DNA of 64,000 nucleotides, from assembly GCF_921294215.1 (NCBI RefSeq), contig NZ_CAKLDM010000002.1, positions 1,364,001 to 1,428,000 of the forward strand. Reading direction: 5' to 3'. Numbering within the stretch: the stretch's first letter is position 1; each line of letters starts with the position of its first letter. The position numbers and the translations under genes were made by a program. Of this stretch, positions 56,093 through 64,000 are shown piece after piece. The stretch is from Vibrio marisflavi CECT 7928 (GTDB taxonomy: Bacteria > Pseudomonadota > Gammaproteobacteria > Enterobacterales > Vibrionaceae). The notes under the pieces are model-generated. The model worked only from the letters and a program-made list of their open reading frames with translations. It did not search any database and was not told where the DNA came from.

Positions 56093-56117
56093 AAAAGGCC
56101 ACCGTAACGGTGGCCTT
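56093..56117 (-). terminator. Terminator of the etfBA operon
   Basis: On the minus strand AAGGCCACCG-TTA-CGGTGGCCTT (56117-56095) is followed by TTTT. Confidence 0.85.
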
Positions 56118-56140
56118 GTTCGTTAAGATGGTCGTGCTCT

Positions 56141-57106
56141 TTACCCAACCGACTCAATCAATTCAGGTAAAATTTCAAACAGATCCCCAACCAATCCATA
56201 GTCTGCGACTTGAAAGATTGGCGCTTCTGGATCGCTATTGATAGCGACTATCACTTTAGAATCCTTCATACCTGCCAAATGCTGGATAGCACCAGAAATA
56301 CCAACCGCAATGTATAATTCAGGCGCCACTATTTTACCGGTTTGGCCAACTTGAAGATCATTCGATACAAATCCGGCATCTACAGCAGCGCGTGAAGCAC
56401 CTATTGCACCATCAAGCTTATCTGCAAGCTTTTCTACCAACTCGAAATTCTCTTTGCTACCAAGCCCTCGACCGCCAGATACAACAACTCTTGCTGCTGG
56501 CAATTCTGGGCGCTCACTCTCAGTTTTCTCAGCAGATACGAACTCAGAGTGCAAATTAGTTATTTCAGAGTCGATAGCCACTATCTCAGCTCTTGTTTCA
56601 GAACCAATACTGATAGCATCAAACGCCGAACTTCTGATTGTCATGACCTTAATGGGATCGCTAGACTTCACTCTTGCAAGCGCATTACCTGCATAAATTG
56701 GGCGTATAACTGTATCATTGCTTTCAATACTCACCACATCAGAAAGCTGCCCAACATCGAGCAACGCCGCCACGCGTGGCATGATATTTTTACCAAATGT
56801 CGTCGCTGCACAAAATACATGGGTATATTTTGAACCTAACTCCGCGAGTAGACCGGAAACGCTTTCGGCCAATACATTTTTCAATTCACCTTTATCAACC
56901 ACCAAAACCTGATTAACATGCTCAATTTTTGCCGCCTCACTTGCCACCAACTGACACTCGCTTCCCAGAATCAAAACATCAACTCTTGCTGATTCTGCAT
57001 TTACCATCAGATCATTAACTGCGCCCATAGTTCGTAATGTGTCCACAGATAAACAAGTCCCATCATGTTCAGCTAACACCAAAACAGACAAATCACTTCC
57101 ACTCAT
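56141..57106 (-). CDS. etfA: Electron transfer flavoprotein, alpha subunit
   Basis: 321 residues from ATG 57106 (GGAG upstream). The C-terminal FAD domain is clear: [69 protein letters not shown] and [30 protein letters not shown]. With EtfB it forms the soluble heterodimer that takes electrons from acyl-CoA dehydrogenases and hands them to ETF-QO. Second gene of the etfBA operon, 32 nt after etfB. Confidence 0.96.
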   Translation of the reverse strand: MSGSDLSVLVLAEHDGTCLSVDTLRTMGAVNDLMVNAESARVDVLILGSECQLVASEAAKIEHVNQVLVVDKGELKNVLAESVSGLLAELGSKYTHVFCAATTFGKNIMPRVAALLDVGQLSDVVSIESNDTVIRPIYAGNALARVKSSDPIKVMTIRSSAFDAISIGSETRAEIVAIDSEITNLHSEFVSAEKTESERPELPAARVVVSGGRGLGSKENFELVEKLADKLDGAIGASRAAVDAGFVSNDLQVGQTGKIVAPELYIAVGISGAIQHLAGMKDSKVIVAINSDPEAPIFQVADYGLVGDLFEILPELIESVG

Positions 57107-57138
57107 AATTTCACTCCAAACCTTGATACTTCAGACAG

Positions 57139-57885
57139 TTAAATCACTTTTGCTTCATTTTTTAGTTTATCGACCAACTCTGCGACACTATTGACTTGCA
57201 CTCCTGCGTGACGTTCTTTCGGTGACATAACCTCAAGAACCTGTTGGCTTGAGTGGATGGTGACGTTTAGATCTTCTGGAGTAAAAGCCTCTAAAGGTTT
57301 ACGTTTCGCTTTCATAATGTTCGGCAAAGAAGCATAACGTGGCTCATTGAGTCGTAAATCAGTACTGACAATCGCTGGTAGCATGAGTTTCAGTGTCTCT
57401 AAGCCTCCATCAACTTCTCTAGTTACAAAGACATGTTCACTTTCTATCTCGACTTTGGATGCAAACGTGCCTAGAGATCGCTCGGACAATGCAGAAAGCA
57501 TTTGTGCCACTTGGTTATTGTCCGTATCTATTGACTGCTTCCCTAACAAAACTAATTTTGGCTGCTCTTTTTCTATCACTGCTTTGAGTAATTTTGCTAC
57601 TGTTAGCGGCTGTGGCGCAGGTGTTTCAATATGAATCGCGCGATCAGCTCCCAGTGCTAACGCTGACCTAAGCTGTTCTTGGCACTCCTTTTCCCCAATC
57701 GAAACCACAACGACTTCTTCAGCATTACCTGCTTCTTTTAACCTTATCGCTTCTTCTACCGCGATTTCGCAAAAAGGATTCATCGCCATTTTCACGTTGC
57801 TTTCTTCGACACCCGAGCCATCAGATTTCACTCGAATTTTTACATAAGGATCTATCACTCGTTTAATTGCTACTAGAATTTTCAC
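57139..57885 (-). CDS. etfB: Electron transfer flavoprotein, beta subunit
   Basis: 248 residues from GTG 57885 (MKILVAIKRVIDPYVKIRVKSDG), chosen for AAAGGA upstream; the frame is open to 57909. Typical stretches: MNPFCEIAVEEAIRLKEAG, VVSIGEKECQEQLRSALALGADRAIHI, LVLLGKQSIDTDNNQVAQMLSAL and the DLRLNEPRYASLPNIMKAKRKP loop, the recognition loop for dehydrogenases. Operon etfBA, divergent from ETF-QO with ~190 bp between them. Confidence 0.96.
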   Translation of the reverse strand: MKILVAIKRVIDPYVKIRVKSDGSGVEESNVKMAMNPFCEIAVEEAIRLKEAGNAEEVVVVSIGEKECQEQLRSALALGADRAIHIETPAPQPLTVAKLLKAVIEKEQPKLVLLGKQSIDTDNNQVAQMLSALSERSLGTFASKVEIESEHVFVTREVDGGLETLKLMLPAIVSTDLRLNEPRYASLPNIMKAKRKPLEAFTPEDLNVTIHSSQQVLEVMSPKERHAGVQVNSVAELVDKLKNEAKVI

Positions 57886-58009
57886 GCTACCGTCCTTTAT
57901 ACAATGCAATTATTGTTTTACTGGTGCAGGTCTACGACGCTTTACGATGTAATCCAATCAACACCAGCAGAAAAAAGAAAAACCAGCTCACTTTTTCAGC
58001 TTAGTAAAG

Positions 58010-58025
58010 TTTACGTTTACGTCAA
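58010..58025. promoter_or_regulatory. LiuR-like palindrome in the etfB/ETF-QO divergent promoter
   Basis: TTTACGTTTACGTCAA carries two ACGT half-sites in the spacing I recall for LiuR, the MerR-family regulator of branched-chain amino-acid and fatty-acid oxidation genes in gammaproteobacteria. It lies 125 bp before etfB and 50 bp before ETF-QO. No liuR gene is in the window. The motif is seen; the assignment is from memory. Confidence 0.5.
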
Positions 58026-58074
58026 CTGGACTATAGTTATTTCTATGTCAGCGATGTAAGAGAAGATTTACATT

Positions 58075-59736
58075 ATGGAAAGAGAATGCATGGAATTTGA
58101 TGTTGTGATTGTTGGCGCAGGACCTGCTGGTTTATCAACAGCTTGCAAGCTTGCTCAGCTAAGCCAACAGGCTGATAAACCACTATCCGTTTGTGTTGTT
58201 GAAAAAGGAGCGGAGGTCGGTGCTCACATTATTTCAGGCGCCCTTTTTGACACGACAGCACTTACAGAGCTTTTCCCCAACTGGGCAGAAATGGGGGCTC
58301 CCTTACATACCCCAGTAAACGATGACCAATTTCATTACCTTGCCGGACAGCACAACAACATCAAAGTGCCACACTTTTTCACACCAAAACCAATGCGGAA
58401 CTCGCAGCAAACTTACATCATCAGCTTAGCTGAACTCTGCCGCTGGCTGGCTAAACAAGCCGAATCGCTAGGAGTTGAAGTGTTCCCCGGATTTGCCGCT
58501 GCTAGCGTCAATATTGACGAAAGTGGAACCGTAACAGGGATCAACACCTCAGATATGGGGCTCGACAAAAATGGGGAACAAAAACAAAATTTTGAACCTG
58601 GAATTGAGTTAAAAGCGAAATATACAATCTTTGCCGAAGGAGCAAGAGGTCATTTAGGCAAACAACTTATTGAAGAGTATAAGCTTGATGAAGGGAAACA
58701 ACCTCAGCATTACGCCATTGGACTAAAAGAGCTGTGGCAAATACCAGAATCTCAGCATCAACTAGGCGCAGTTCTCCATTCCGTAGGCTGGCCGCTGAAT
58801 GAATCTAAATCTTTTGGTGGTAGTTTCCTTTACCACATGGAAAACAACCAAGTTTCAGTGGGGCTTATCATAGATTTAAATTATTCCAACTCTTACCTAA
58901 GCCCATTTGAAGAGTTTCAAAGGCTGAAACACCATCCTCTATTTAGCCAAACGCTTAAAGGTGGTCAGCGTATTTCTTATGGCGCGCGAGTCATCACTAA
59001 AGGTGGGTTAAACTCACTGCCTAAACAACAATTTCCTGGTGGGCTACTCATTGGCTGCGACGCTGGAACTTTAGACGGTGCGAAAATAAAAGGCAGCCAT
59101 ACTGCAATGAAATCGGGTTTGCTGGCTGCTGAGGCAGTCTTTGAACAACTAAGCCAAGAGACACTAAACAACATTCCGGACTACCAGTCTTTGTTTGAGT
59201 CATCTTGGTTGTTCGAAGAGTTAGAAAGCTCACGTAACTTTAATTCATCGATCCACAAATTTGGCCATTTAGGTGGTGGGTTGCTGGCCACTTGCGAGCA
59301 TAATATTTGGCTACCTATTATGGGTAGAAAAGTGCCTTGGACAATTAAAGACCATCAACTTGACCACGAGTCACTTGTAGAAATTAACCAATGTAAACCT
59401 ATCGATTACCCAAAACCAGACAATATATTAAGCTTTGATAGACCCTCGTCGGTTTACCTCTCAGGGACGCAACATGACGAAAATCAGCCTTGTCATCTAG
59501 TGATAAAAAGTACATCTACAGCCATTCAAAACCATTTACCAAGATTTGATGAGCCAAGCCAAAGGTATTGTCCGGCAGGAGTTTACGAAATTGTAGAGGT
59601 TGATGGCGAACAGAAGCTACAAATAAATGCCGCAAACTGTCTCCATTGCAAGACTTGCGACATAAAAGATCCTTCGCAAAATATTACGTGGGTAACGCCT
59701 GAAGGCGGTGGCGGGCCTAGCTATCAAAACATGTAA
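58075..59736 (+). CDS. Electron transfer flavoprotein-ubiquinone oxidoreductase
   Basis: 553 residues. The N-terminus MERECMEFDVVIVGAGPAGLSTACKL carries the FAD dinucleotide fold and matches the gammaproteobacterial ETF-QO start. Other motifs: EKGAEVGAHIISGALFD, AEGARGHLGKQLIEEY, GGLLIGCDAGTLDGAKIKGSHTAMKSGLLAA (FAD site 2), and a C-terminal 4Fe-4S region with CPAG and NCLHCKTCDIKDPSQNITWVTPEGGGGPSYQNM. A membrane-bound monotopic enzyme that passes electrons from ETF to ubiquinone. Its place beside etfBA and the 2-oxoacid dehydrogenase supports branched-chain or fatty-acid oxidation. Confidence 0.97.
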   Translation: MERECMEFDVVIVGAGPAGLSTACKLAQLSQQADKPLSVCVVEKGAEVGAHIISGALFDTTALTELFPNWAEMGAPLHTPVNDDQFHYLAGQHNNIKVPHFFTPKPMRNSQQTYIISLAELCRWLAKQAESLGVEVFPGFAAASVNIDESGTVTGINTSDMGLDKNGEQKQNFEPGIELKAKYTIFAEGARGHLGKQLIEEYKLDEGKQPQHYAIGLKELWQIPESQHQLGAVLHSVGWPLNESKSFGGSFLYHMENNQVSVGLIIDLNYSNSYLSPFEEFQRLKHHPLFSQTLKGGQRISYGARVITKGGLNSLPKQQFPGGLLIGCDAGTLDGAKIKGSHTAMKSGLLAAEAVFEQLSQETLNNIPDYQSLFESSWLFEELESSRNFNSSIHKFGHLGGGLLATCEHNIWLPIMGRKVPWTIKDHQLDHESLVEINQCKPIDYPKPDNILSFDRPSSVYLSGTQHDENQPCHLVIKSTSTAIQNHLPRFDEPSQRYCPAGVYEIVEVDGEQKLQINAANCLHCKTCDIKDPSQNITWVTPEGGGGPSYQNM

Positions 59737-59774
59737 AATCATTTAACGGGCTTAAAGGCTTTTGTCTGTTACGT

Positions 59775-60506
59775 TTATTGCTCAATTGATCGGTGTTTAT
59801 CAAGCATCTCTTGATATTCACCACTGTTTTTCAAAACCTCTAGGCCTCTGTTAAAATCATTAACTAATGACTCGCTCCATGCTGCACCACCATAATTCGT
59901 TTTTTGAAAAATAGGATGAATAGAAACTTTACCCGGCCCATAAAGCTTCTCAGACAAGTAAACCAGAATTCTTTCTTCTCCAACGACAATATCCGTACGG
60001 CCTCTAAAGAGCATTTGAATTTGATTCTCCCTTCCATGTATCTCCTTATACAGCTCTGTGTTTGACTCAACTACATTGCGATACTCATCTCCCAACACAT
60101 AAGAAGCTTTTTGGTAAGCAACAACCGCCTTTCCCTTTAGATCCGATACGTTATCTACTTTAAGATCTCTACTTTTCAGGGTCATAGCGACATCATGAAA
60201 AGGCAGGTAATGATCAACCGGTAAGATATTGGGTATGTTTACCGCTATAGGGCTAGCAAAGTCCACTTTTTTGTCTGTAATCTCTTTGATTAGGCGGCTA
60301 TATCCGTATATTTTGAACTCCACATTATAGCCTCGCTTTTCAAATGCACCTTCAATAATCTCCTTTTCAATGCCAACAATCTCACCATTATTATTTACGT
60401 AAGACCAAGGAGGAGAATAATGCACTCCCACAATTATATTTTGTGCAAATACTTTATTTACAAAAAAGATTGAGACAAAGAAAAAAGCGTATAATCTGCG
60501 TAGCAT
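59775..60506 (-). CDS. Periplasmic amino-acid-type solute-binding protein, orphan
   Basis: 243 residues, signal peptide ending VFA (residues ~1-21). SBP_bac_3 pattern: VGVHYSPPWSYVNNNGEIVGIEKEIIEGAFEKRGYNVEF, ITDKKVDFASPIAVN, LKGKAVVAYQKASYVLGDEY, MLFRGRTDIVVGEERI and DFNRGLEVLKNSGEYQEMLDKH. No permease or ATPase accompanies it. The chemoreceptor gene on the same strand lies 190 bp upstream. It could import through a distant transporter or report ligand to a receptor. Confidence 0.85.
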   Translation of the reverse strand: MLRRLYAFFFVSIFFVNKVFAQNIIVGVHYSPPWSYVNNNGEIVGIEKEIIEGAFEKRGYNVEFKIYGYSRLIKEITDKKVDFASPIAVNIPNILPVDHYLPFHDVAMTLKSRDLKVDNVSDLKGKAVVAYQKASYVLGDEYRNVVESNTELYKEIHGRENQIQMLFRGRTDIVVGEERILVYLSEKLYGPGKVSIHPIFQKTNYGGAAWSESLVNDFNRGLEVLKNSGEYQEMLDKHRSIEQ

Positions 60507-60622
60507 AATTATATTGAATTCCAGTCAGCAGTTTGATTTCATTTGTATAAATATAGTATGCGTGAACTAATGTTCAAGCGAACAAAGAGTGCGAAAACTA
60601 CTCTGAAGTTGTGGAATAACAA

Positions 60623-60654
60623 CTCAAACAGTGCTAGAGAAAACACCGTTTGAG
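60623..60654 (-). terminator. Hairpin after the helical-sensor chemoreceptor gene
   Basis: CTCAAACAGTG and CACCGTTTGAG pair with one mismatch across a 10-nt loop; on the minus strand TTGTTATT follows. Confidence 0.55.
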
Positions 60655-60696
60655 TGTTGAGAAAATGCACTAAAAATAGCGCTAAGTATTGTGTTT

Positions 60697-62385
60697 CTAG
60701 ACTTGGAAGCTATTGAGATTCTGCTGCAAACTTTCTACCCCTTTATCAATCACCTCGCTTGCTGTTGCGGTATTTTTAGTTTCAGAGGACGTTTCTTCAG
60801 CCAAACTTTGGATAGAGACCAAACTGTTAGTTATTTCTTGAGCAACAATTGACTGCTGTTCTGCAGCTGCTGCAATTTGCATATTCAAGCCTGCAATTTG
60901 ACTTACTGCTTCTGCTGCAATGGAAAATGTTTCAGCTGATTCTGTGCTACGCTGCAAACACACTTCAGCCATCTGGGTTCCTTTTTGCATACTTTCCACG
61001 GCATTTTGAGCTTCTGCCTGCAAACGTTCGACAAGTTGCTGAATATCAACTGTAGCATCTTGGGTTCTTTGCGCTAGTGAGCGAACCTCATCAGCTACCA
61101 CAGCAAACCCTCTTCCGGTTTCTCCGGCCCTCGCAGCTTCAATTGCCGCGTTTAGCGCAAGTAAATTGGTTTGCTCAGCAATACCTTGTATTGAATCTAA
61201 AACTTGTCCTATTTTGTTTGTTTCTGAGACTAGGTTTTCGATGACTTTAGAGGAATTGGAAACTTCATCTGCCAATTCTTGAATCACTTTCTGAGTTGTT
61301 ACTGATTCATTTTGACCGTCTAGAACACGCTGTTTGACTTCATCAGTCACAGAAGAAGCATTTGTTGTACTGGCAGCAACTTCTTGTGTTGTCGCATTCA
61401 TCTCGTTAATAGCATTCGATACTTGCTCAATATCGTTGCGCTGCTTTTCAACATTGCTTAATGTTCGTTGCATTGAGGAGTATGTTTCTTTCGACGTACT
61501 CGCTAGCTCTATAGCTTGTACATTCACTTTACCGATAGTTGAACATAAAACTTCCTGTAAACTGTTGAATGCTTTAGCAACACGCCCTACTTCATCGCGG
61601 CCAGTTGCATCTAAACGCACGGTCAAATCACCGTCACCGTGAGCAAGTTGATGCAACCTATCTCTTAACTCAAGTATCGGAGCACGAATCGAGCGCGCAA
61701 CAAGTAACGGTAAAATGATCCCCAACACAATAGCTGTCACGGCGATTACCGACATCCACTTCAACGCAAACTTCTCATCGGCTTCAGCTTGAAGAGCGCT
61801 ATTCAGCGTGAAGTTTTGAACATCATTGAGTATATCGATCAACACATGATCGAGTTCATCTTCTAACTGTTCAACACTGGCAGATACTTTTAACATCTCC
61901 TCTATTTGACCGGACGCTCCGAGAGCTAGCACTTTGTCGACTTCTTCTATCAGAATCGAGTACTTTGCCTCAACCTGTTTCAATTGATCGTATACCTTAG
62001 AAAACTCCTTCTTAGCCGACTCTGAATGAAGTAAAGGAATCGCCTTTTTAATGAAGTCTTCAGTCTCAATGATTTCGCCTTTGGTTTTCTCGGTTAAGTC
62101 ATGCACTTTTTTACTTGCAGCCTTATATTCGCTCAGCTGCTCTAATCCTTGAGAAACTCGAATCGCCTTAACCAAAGCTCGCTCAAAGAGTATCGCTTGT
62201 TCAAGTTGATGCTCCGTCACTATCGTCATTTTCTTGGTGAGAGGAATGTCTTCTTCCGCGATATCTATAAGCTCATTACCAATCTTATTCATTTGAATAA
62301 GCGCAAAAGCGCCCATTATCAACATGATAAGCAATTGCAAAAAACCCATAAAGTACACTTTTTGAGCAATCGTCATACGTAACAT
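60697..62385 (-). CDS. Methyl-accepting chemotaxis protein with helical periplasmic sensor
   Basis: 562 residues. TM1 at ~10-30, a long all-helical periplasmic region (~35-205; charged, heptad-like), TM2 at ~208-230, HAMP ([25 protein letters not shown]), and a signalling tail with tip [39 protein letters not shown]. The sensor looks like a four-helix or HBM-type bundle rather than Cache. It lacks a CheR pentapeptide at the end (LNSFQV). The ligand is unknown. It is flanked by orphan binding-protein genes on the same strand. Confidence 0.92.
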   Translation of the reverse strand: MLRMTIAQKVYFMGFLQLLIMLIMGAFALIQMNKIGNELIDIAEEDIPLTKKMTIVTEHQLEQAILFERALVKAIRVSQGLEQLSEYKAASKKVHDLTEKTKGEIIETEDFIKKAIPLLHSESAKKEFSKVYDQLKQVEAKYSILIEEVDKVLALGASGQIEEMLKVSASVEQLEDELDHVLIDILNDVQNFTLNSALQAEADEKFALKWMSVIAVTAIVLGIILPLLVARSIRAPILELRDRLHQLAHGDGDLTVRLDATGRDEVGRVAKAFNSLQEVLCSTIGKVNVQAIELASTSKETYSSMQRTLSNVEKQRNDIEQVSNAINEMNATTQEVAASTTNASSVTDEVKQRVLDGQNESVTTQKVIQELADEVSNSSKVIENLVSETNKIGQVLDSIQGIAEQTNLLALNAAIEAARAGETGRGFAVVADEVRSLAQRTQDATVDIQQLVERLQAEAQNAVESMQKGTQMAEVCLQRSTESAETFSIAAEAVSQIAGLNMQIAAAAEQQSIVAQEITNSLVSIQSLAEETSSETKNTATASEVIDKGVESLQQNLNSFQV

Positions 62386-62524
62386 AATCTGTCTACATCC
62401 GTGTTAAGTCCTTTATAAGTATAGATAACAGACAATTAAGCTTGATATTACAAGCTAATTTCTTAAATGTGAGACAGGGGTATCAGACAAATATGAACTT
62501 GTATTTATATAGATATACAGATAG

Positions 62525-62562
62525 AAAAACGGCATAAACCGATGAATTCGGATTATGCCGTT
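62525..62562 (-). terminator. Terminator after the four-helix membrane protein gene
   Basis: On the minus strand AACGGCATAA (62562-62553) and TTATGCCGTT (62537-62528) form a 10-bp stem with an inner CCGA/TCGG pairing, followed by a T run. Confidence 0.82.
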
Positions 62563-62605
62563 GTAAGATATGAAATGTAATTTTACGACTATTTCGCTAG
62601 TTCAA

Positions 62606-63109
62606 TTATTCTTTGTCAAAACAAGATTGGTAGACAAAATAAATCGTTGCTGCTGTACCAAACACCAGAGCTAAACCGGTTGGTATTGCGACCCAAGCAA
62701 TCGTTTCATGTGCTGCCGATTTGCCAATCATTGGGGTCACAAAGGCCATCAAAGTCCAAACGAAGACACCATAACCTGCTCCACCAAAACCCACTAAACC
62801 ACTGGCAATTTTTTTCTTACGATCGCTTACGCCTGTCAAGCTAAGGGCCAAGATAGTCGCAAGAGAGGCTGTACCAATAGCAGCGGCATGCAAGTGCGCA
62901 CGCTTGATATAATCTTTAGCTTTAGAAAACGCAGTGGCTTTATCTTTCTCAGATTTAAAGTTATCAGCATGGACAACATATACTTGCTCATGGAAAAACT
63001 CCTTCATTGCCGGGTTTGCACCGCCAAATATACAGCCTAATCCATAGCCAAAAAGTATGGTTAGTAAGCTCAGTAGAAGCCCAATACGTACTGGTTTAAG
63101 ATTGATCAT
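62606..63109 (-). CDS. Small inner-membrane protein, four membrane segments, unknown function
   Basis: 167 residues from ATG 63109, preceded by AAGGGTG. Membrane segments at ~9-27 (IGLLLSLLTILFGYGLGCIFGG), ~72-93 (LHAAAIGTASLATILALSLTG), ~104-124 and ~137-158. Between the first two is a soluble loop with HADNFKSEKDKATAFSKAKDYIKRAH. Histidines and glycines cluster near the membrane faces (RAHLHAAAIG, HETIAWVAIP), which might hint at cofactor or metal contact, but I do not recognise the family. It is a single gene with its own terminator. Confidence 0.75.
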   Translation of the reverse strand: MINLKPVRIGLLLSLLTILFGYGLGCIFGGANPAMKEFFHEQVYVVHADNFKSEKDKATAFSKAKDYIKRAHLHAAAIGTASLATILALSLTGVSDRKKKIASGLVGFGGAGYGVFVWTLMAFVTPMIGKSAAHETIAWVAIPTGLALVFGTAATIYFVYQSCFDKE

Positions 63110-63372
63110 GATTTCACCCTTATAGATACTTTTAAAACTTGGTGCCGACGCATCTATCCAAGTTTGGATTTGCGACCAGTATCCTTATCCATAAGGGCTA
63201 ATAATTGAATGATTCGCTAAGTTGTCCGTAGCTAATAAATGGTCATATCGACTAATGAGAATATTGTACGTTAACAGGAATGCAATGAAAGGTACTCGCA
63301 TGACAAGTCATACTTTCATTGATTCGAATCAAGTTGACACTACTAATAAATTGAACTTTATCAAACTTATTA

Positions 63373-64000
63373 CTATTTCAAAAAATACTCCCCTCTCCGG
63401 TTCGCCTCTTGAAATTGTTCAAATAAGCCAGATTGATTAATTTTATTTAGACCTCGATTAAAAGCTTCAATAAGTTCTATTCCATTAGGTGTTTTCTTCG
63501 AGATTAATAGATAGAACGGTTTATTCGCATTGATTTTTTTATCTGAAGCTACAATTTTCCCTTTCAGGCCTAACTGGTTCGCTGTGTATAACCCTACATC
63601 GATATCAGCAAAAACAATATCAAATCGATCTCGGGCTAACATCTTTAATGCTCCTTCAAGCTTGGTTTGTCTTTTTATTTCAATCACTCCAGAGGTTTCA
63701 TATTGCGATAATTCGTAATCGTAGCCTATTACACCACCTATTCTATATTTGCCAAGATCCTCAACATTATCCCAATAGATCTCTTTATCAGCTTGATGCA
63801 TAACTGATGTGGTTAGATTGATAACAACATCTGAATAATAAAACAACTCTGCGCGTTCAGGCGTTTTCCCCCATACAAATGTACCATCTAGTTCGCCGTA
63901 CCTGGCTGAGCGATAGCCTCTTTTCCATGGCAAATACTCAAACTCGACTTTAATACCTTCAGCAGCAAAAGCTTCCGAAATAATGTGAGAAATAAAACCA
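63373..64000 (-). CDS. Solute-binding protein (SBP_bac_3 type), cut by the right edge
   Basis: About 208 C-terminal residues; the start lies past the edge. By hand translation the visible part begins GFISHIISEAFAAEGIKVEFEYLPWKRGY, the conserved lobe-1 pattern of amino-acid-type binding proteins. It continues with YYSDVVINLTTSVMHQA, YRIGGVIGYDYELSQYE, LARDRFDIVFADIDVGLYTANQLGLKGKIVAS and FNRGLNKINQSGLFEQF. No transporter genes are visible next to it. It is the fourth binding protein of this general class in the window. Confidence 0.82.
   Translation of the reverse strand, partial: GFISHIISEAFAAEGIKVEFEYLPWKRGYRSARYGELDGTFVWGKTPERAELFYYSDVVINLTTSVMHQADKEIYWDNVEDLGKYRIGGVIGYDYELSQYETSGVIEIKRQTKLEGALKMLARDRFDIVFADIDVGLYTANQLGLKGKIVASDKKINANKPFYLLISKKTPNGIELIEAFNRGLNKINQSGLFEQFQEANRRGEYFLK

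Noticed and set aside
63222..63440. 72-codon plus-strand frame near the right edge
   Set aside because: It overlaps the 3' end of the minus-strand binding-protein gene, which has clear family features. There is no ribosome site.
1..64000. CRISPR arrays, insertion sequences, prophage, integrons, tRNA or rRNA genes
   Set aside because: Reading through the window showed no regularly spaced repeats, no transposase or integrase, and no tRNA T-loop patterns in a cloverleaf context.

Overview
The window looks like a chromosome segment of a marine Vibrio or close relative. The evidence is AT-rich codon use, gene orders typical of Vibrio (purC, gyrA, ubiG, nrdAB-yfaE; the norspermidine genes next to nhaA; rsuA-radD and rplY around a PepSY/response-regulator/kinase cluster), two chemoreceptors and several orphan periplasmic solute-binding proteins. 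I saw no tRNA, rRNA, CRISPR array, insertion sequence or prophage. Both ends cut through a gene.

Layout. 0-5 kb: start of a YdiJ-type D-2-hydroxyglutarate dehydrogenase (cut by the left edge), DUF3334, DUF2786, a secreted Sel1-repeat/membrane/J-domain protein, a small zinc-ribbon protein, and a SulA-like division inhibitor behind a near-perfect LexA box. 5-15 kb: housekeeping block with purC (PurR box), gyrA, ubiG, and nrdA-nrdB-yfaE (NrdR and DnaA boxes). 15-24 kb: orphan binding protein, CinA-like protein with a degenerate C-terminal domain, DUF3943 protein, and the norspermidine operon (DABA aminotransferase/decarboxylase fusion, carboxynorspermidine synthase, NspC) behind a long structured RNA leader. 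24-31 kb: nhaA, an FtsX-type ABC exporter pair, YbjT. 30.6-35.2 kb: an uncharacterised catabolic-looking cluster (alpha/beta hydrolase-like, TIM-barrel epimerase, Gfo/Idh oxidoreductase) divergent from an SgrR-like regulator. 35-48 kb: an expanded bcr ... rsuA-radD ... rplY neighbourhood. Inserted in it are DUF2913, a GH18 glycosidase split between two frames at a dnaX-type slippery run, an outer-membrane barrel protein, a binding protein, a PepSY/OmpR-type/kinase system (probably DbfQRS), a truncated ToxR/CadC-type DNA-binding domain, DedA and a GT2 glycosyltransferase. 48-52 kb: NUDIX, chemoreceptor, DUF938. 52-60 kb: a 2-oxoacid dehydrogenase E1alpha-E1beta-E2 operon, an overlooked 55-residue secreted protein, and etfBA divergent from ETF-ubiquinone oxidoreductase. 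60-64 kb: binding protein, chemoreceptor, four-helix membrane protein, and a binding protein cut by the right edge.

How the genes work together. The 2-oxoacid dehydrogenase plus ETF and ETF-QO form a likely branched-chain amino-acid oxidation route: acyl-CoA dehydrogenases, encoded elsewhere, would pass electrons through ETF to quinone. A LiuR-like palindrome lies in the etf divergent promoter. The norspermidine operon makes a polyamine that acts as a biofilm signal in Vibrio, and the DbfQRS-like system also belongs to biofilm control.

The points most worth checking are the GH18 frameshift (programmed, mutational or sequencing error), the norspermidine leader RNA, the unassigned SgrR-linked cluster, the Sel1-J-domain protein and the small secreted protein. 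All functions come from reading the sequence and from remembered family features; no search was run.
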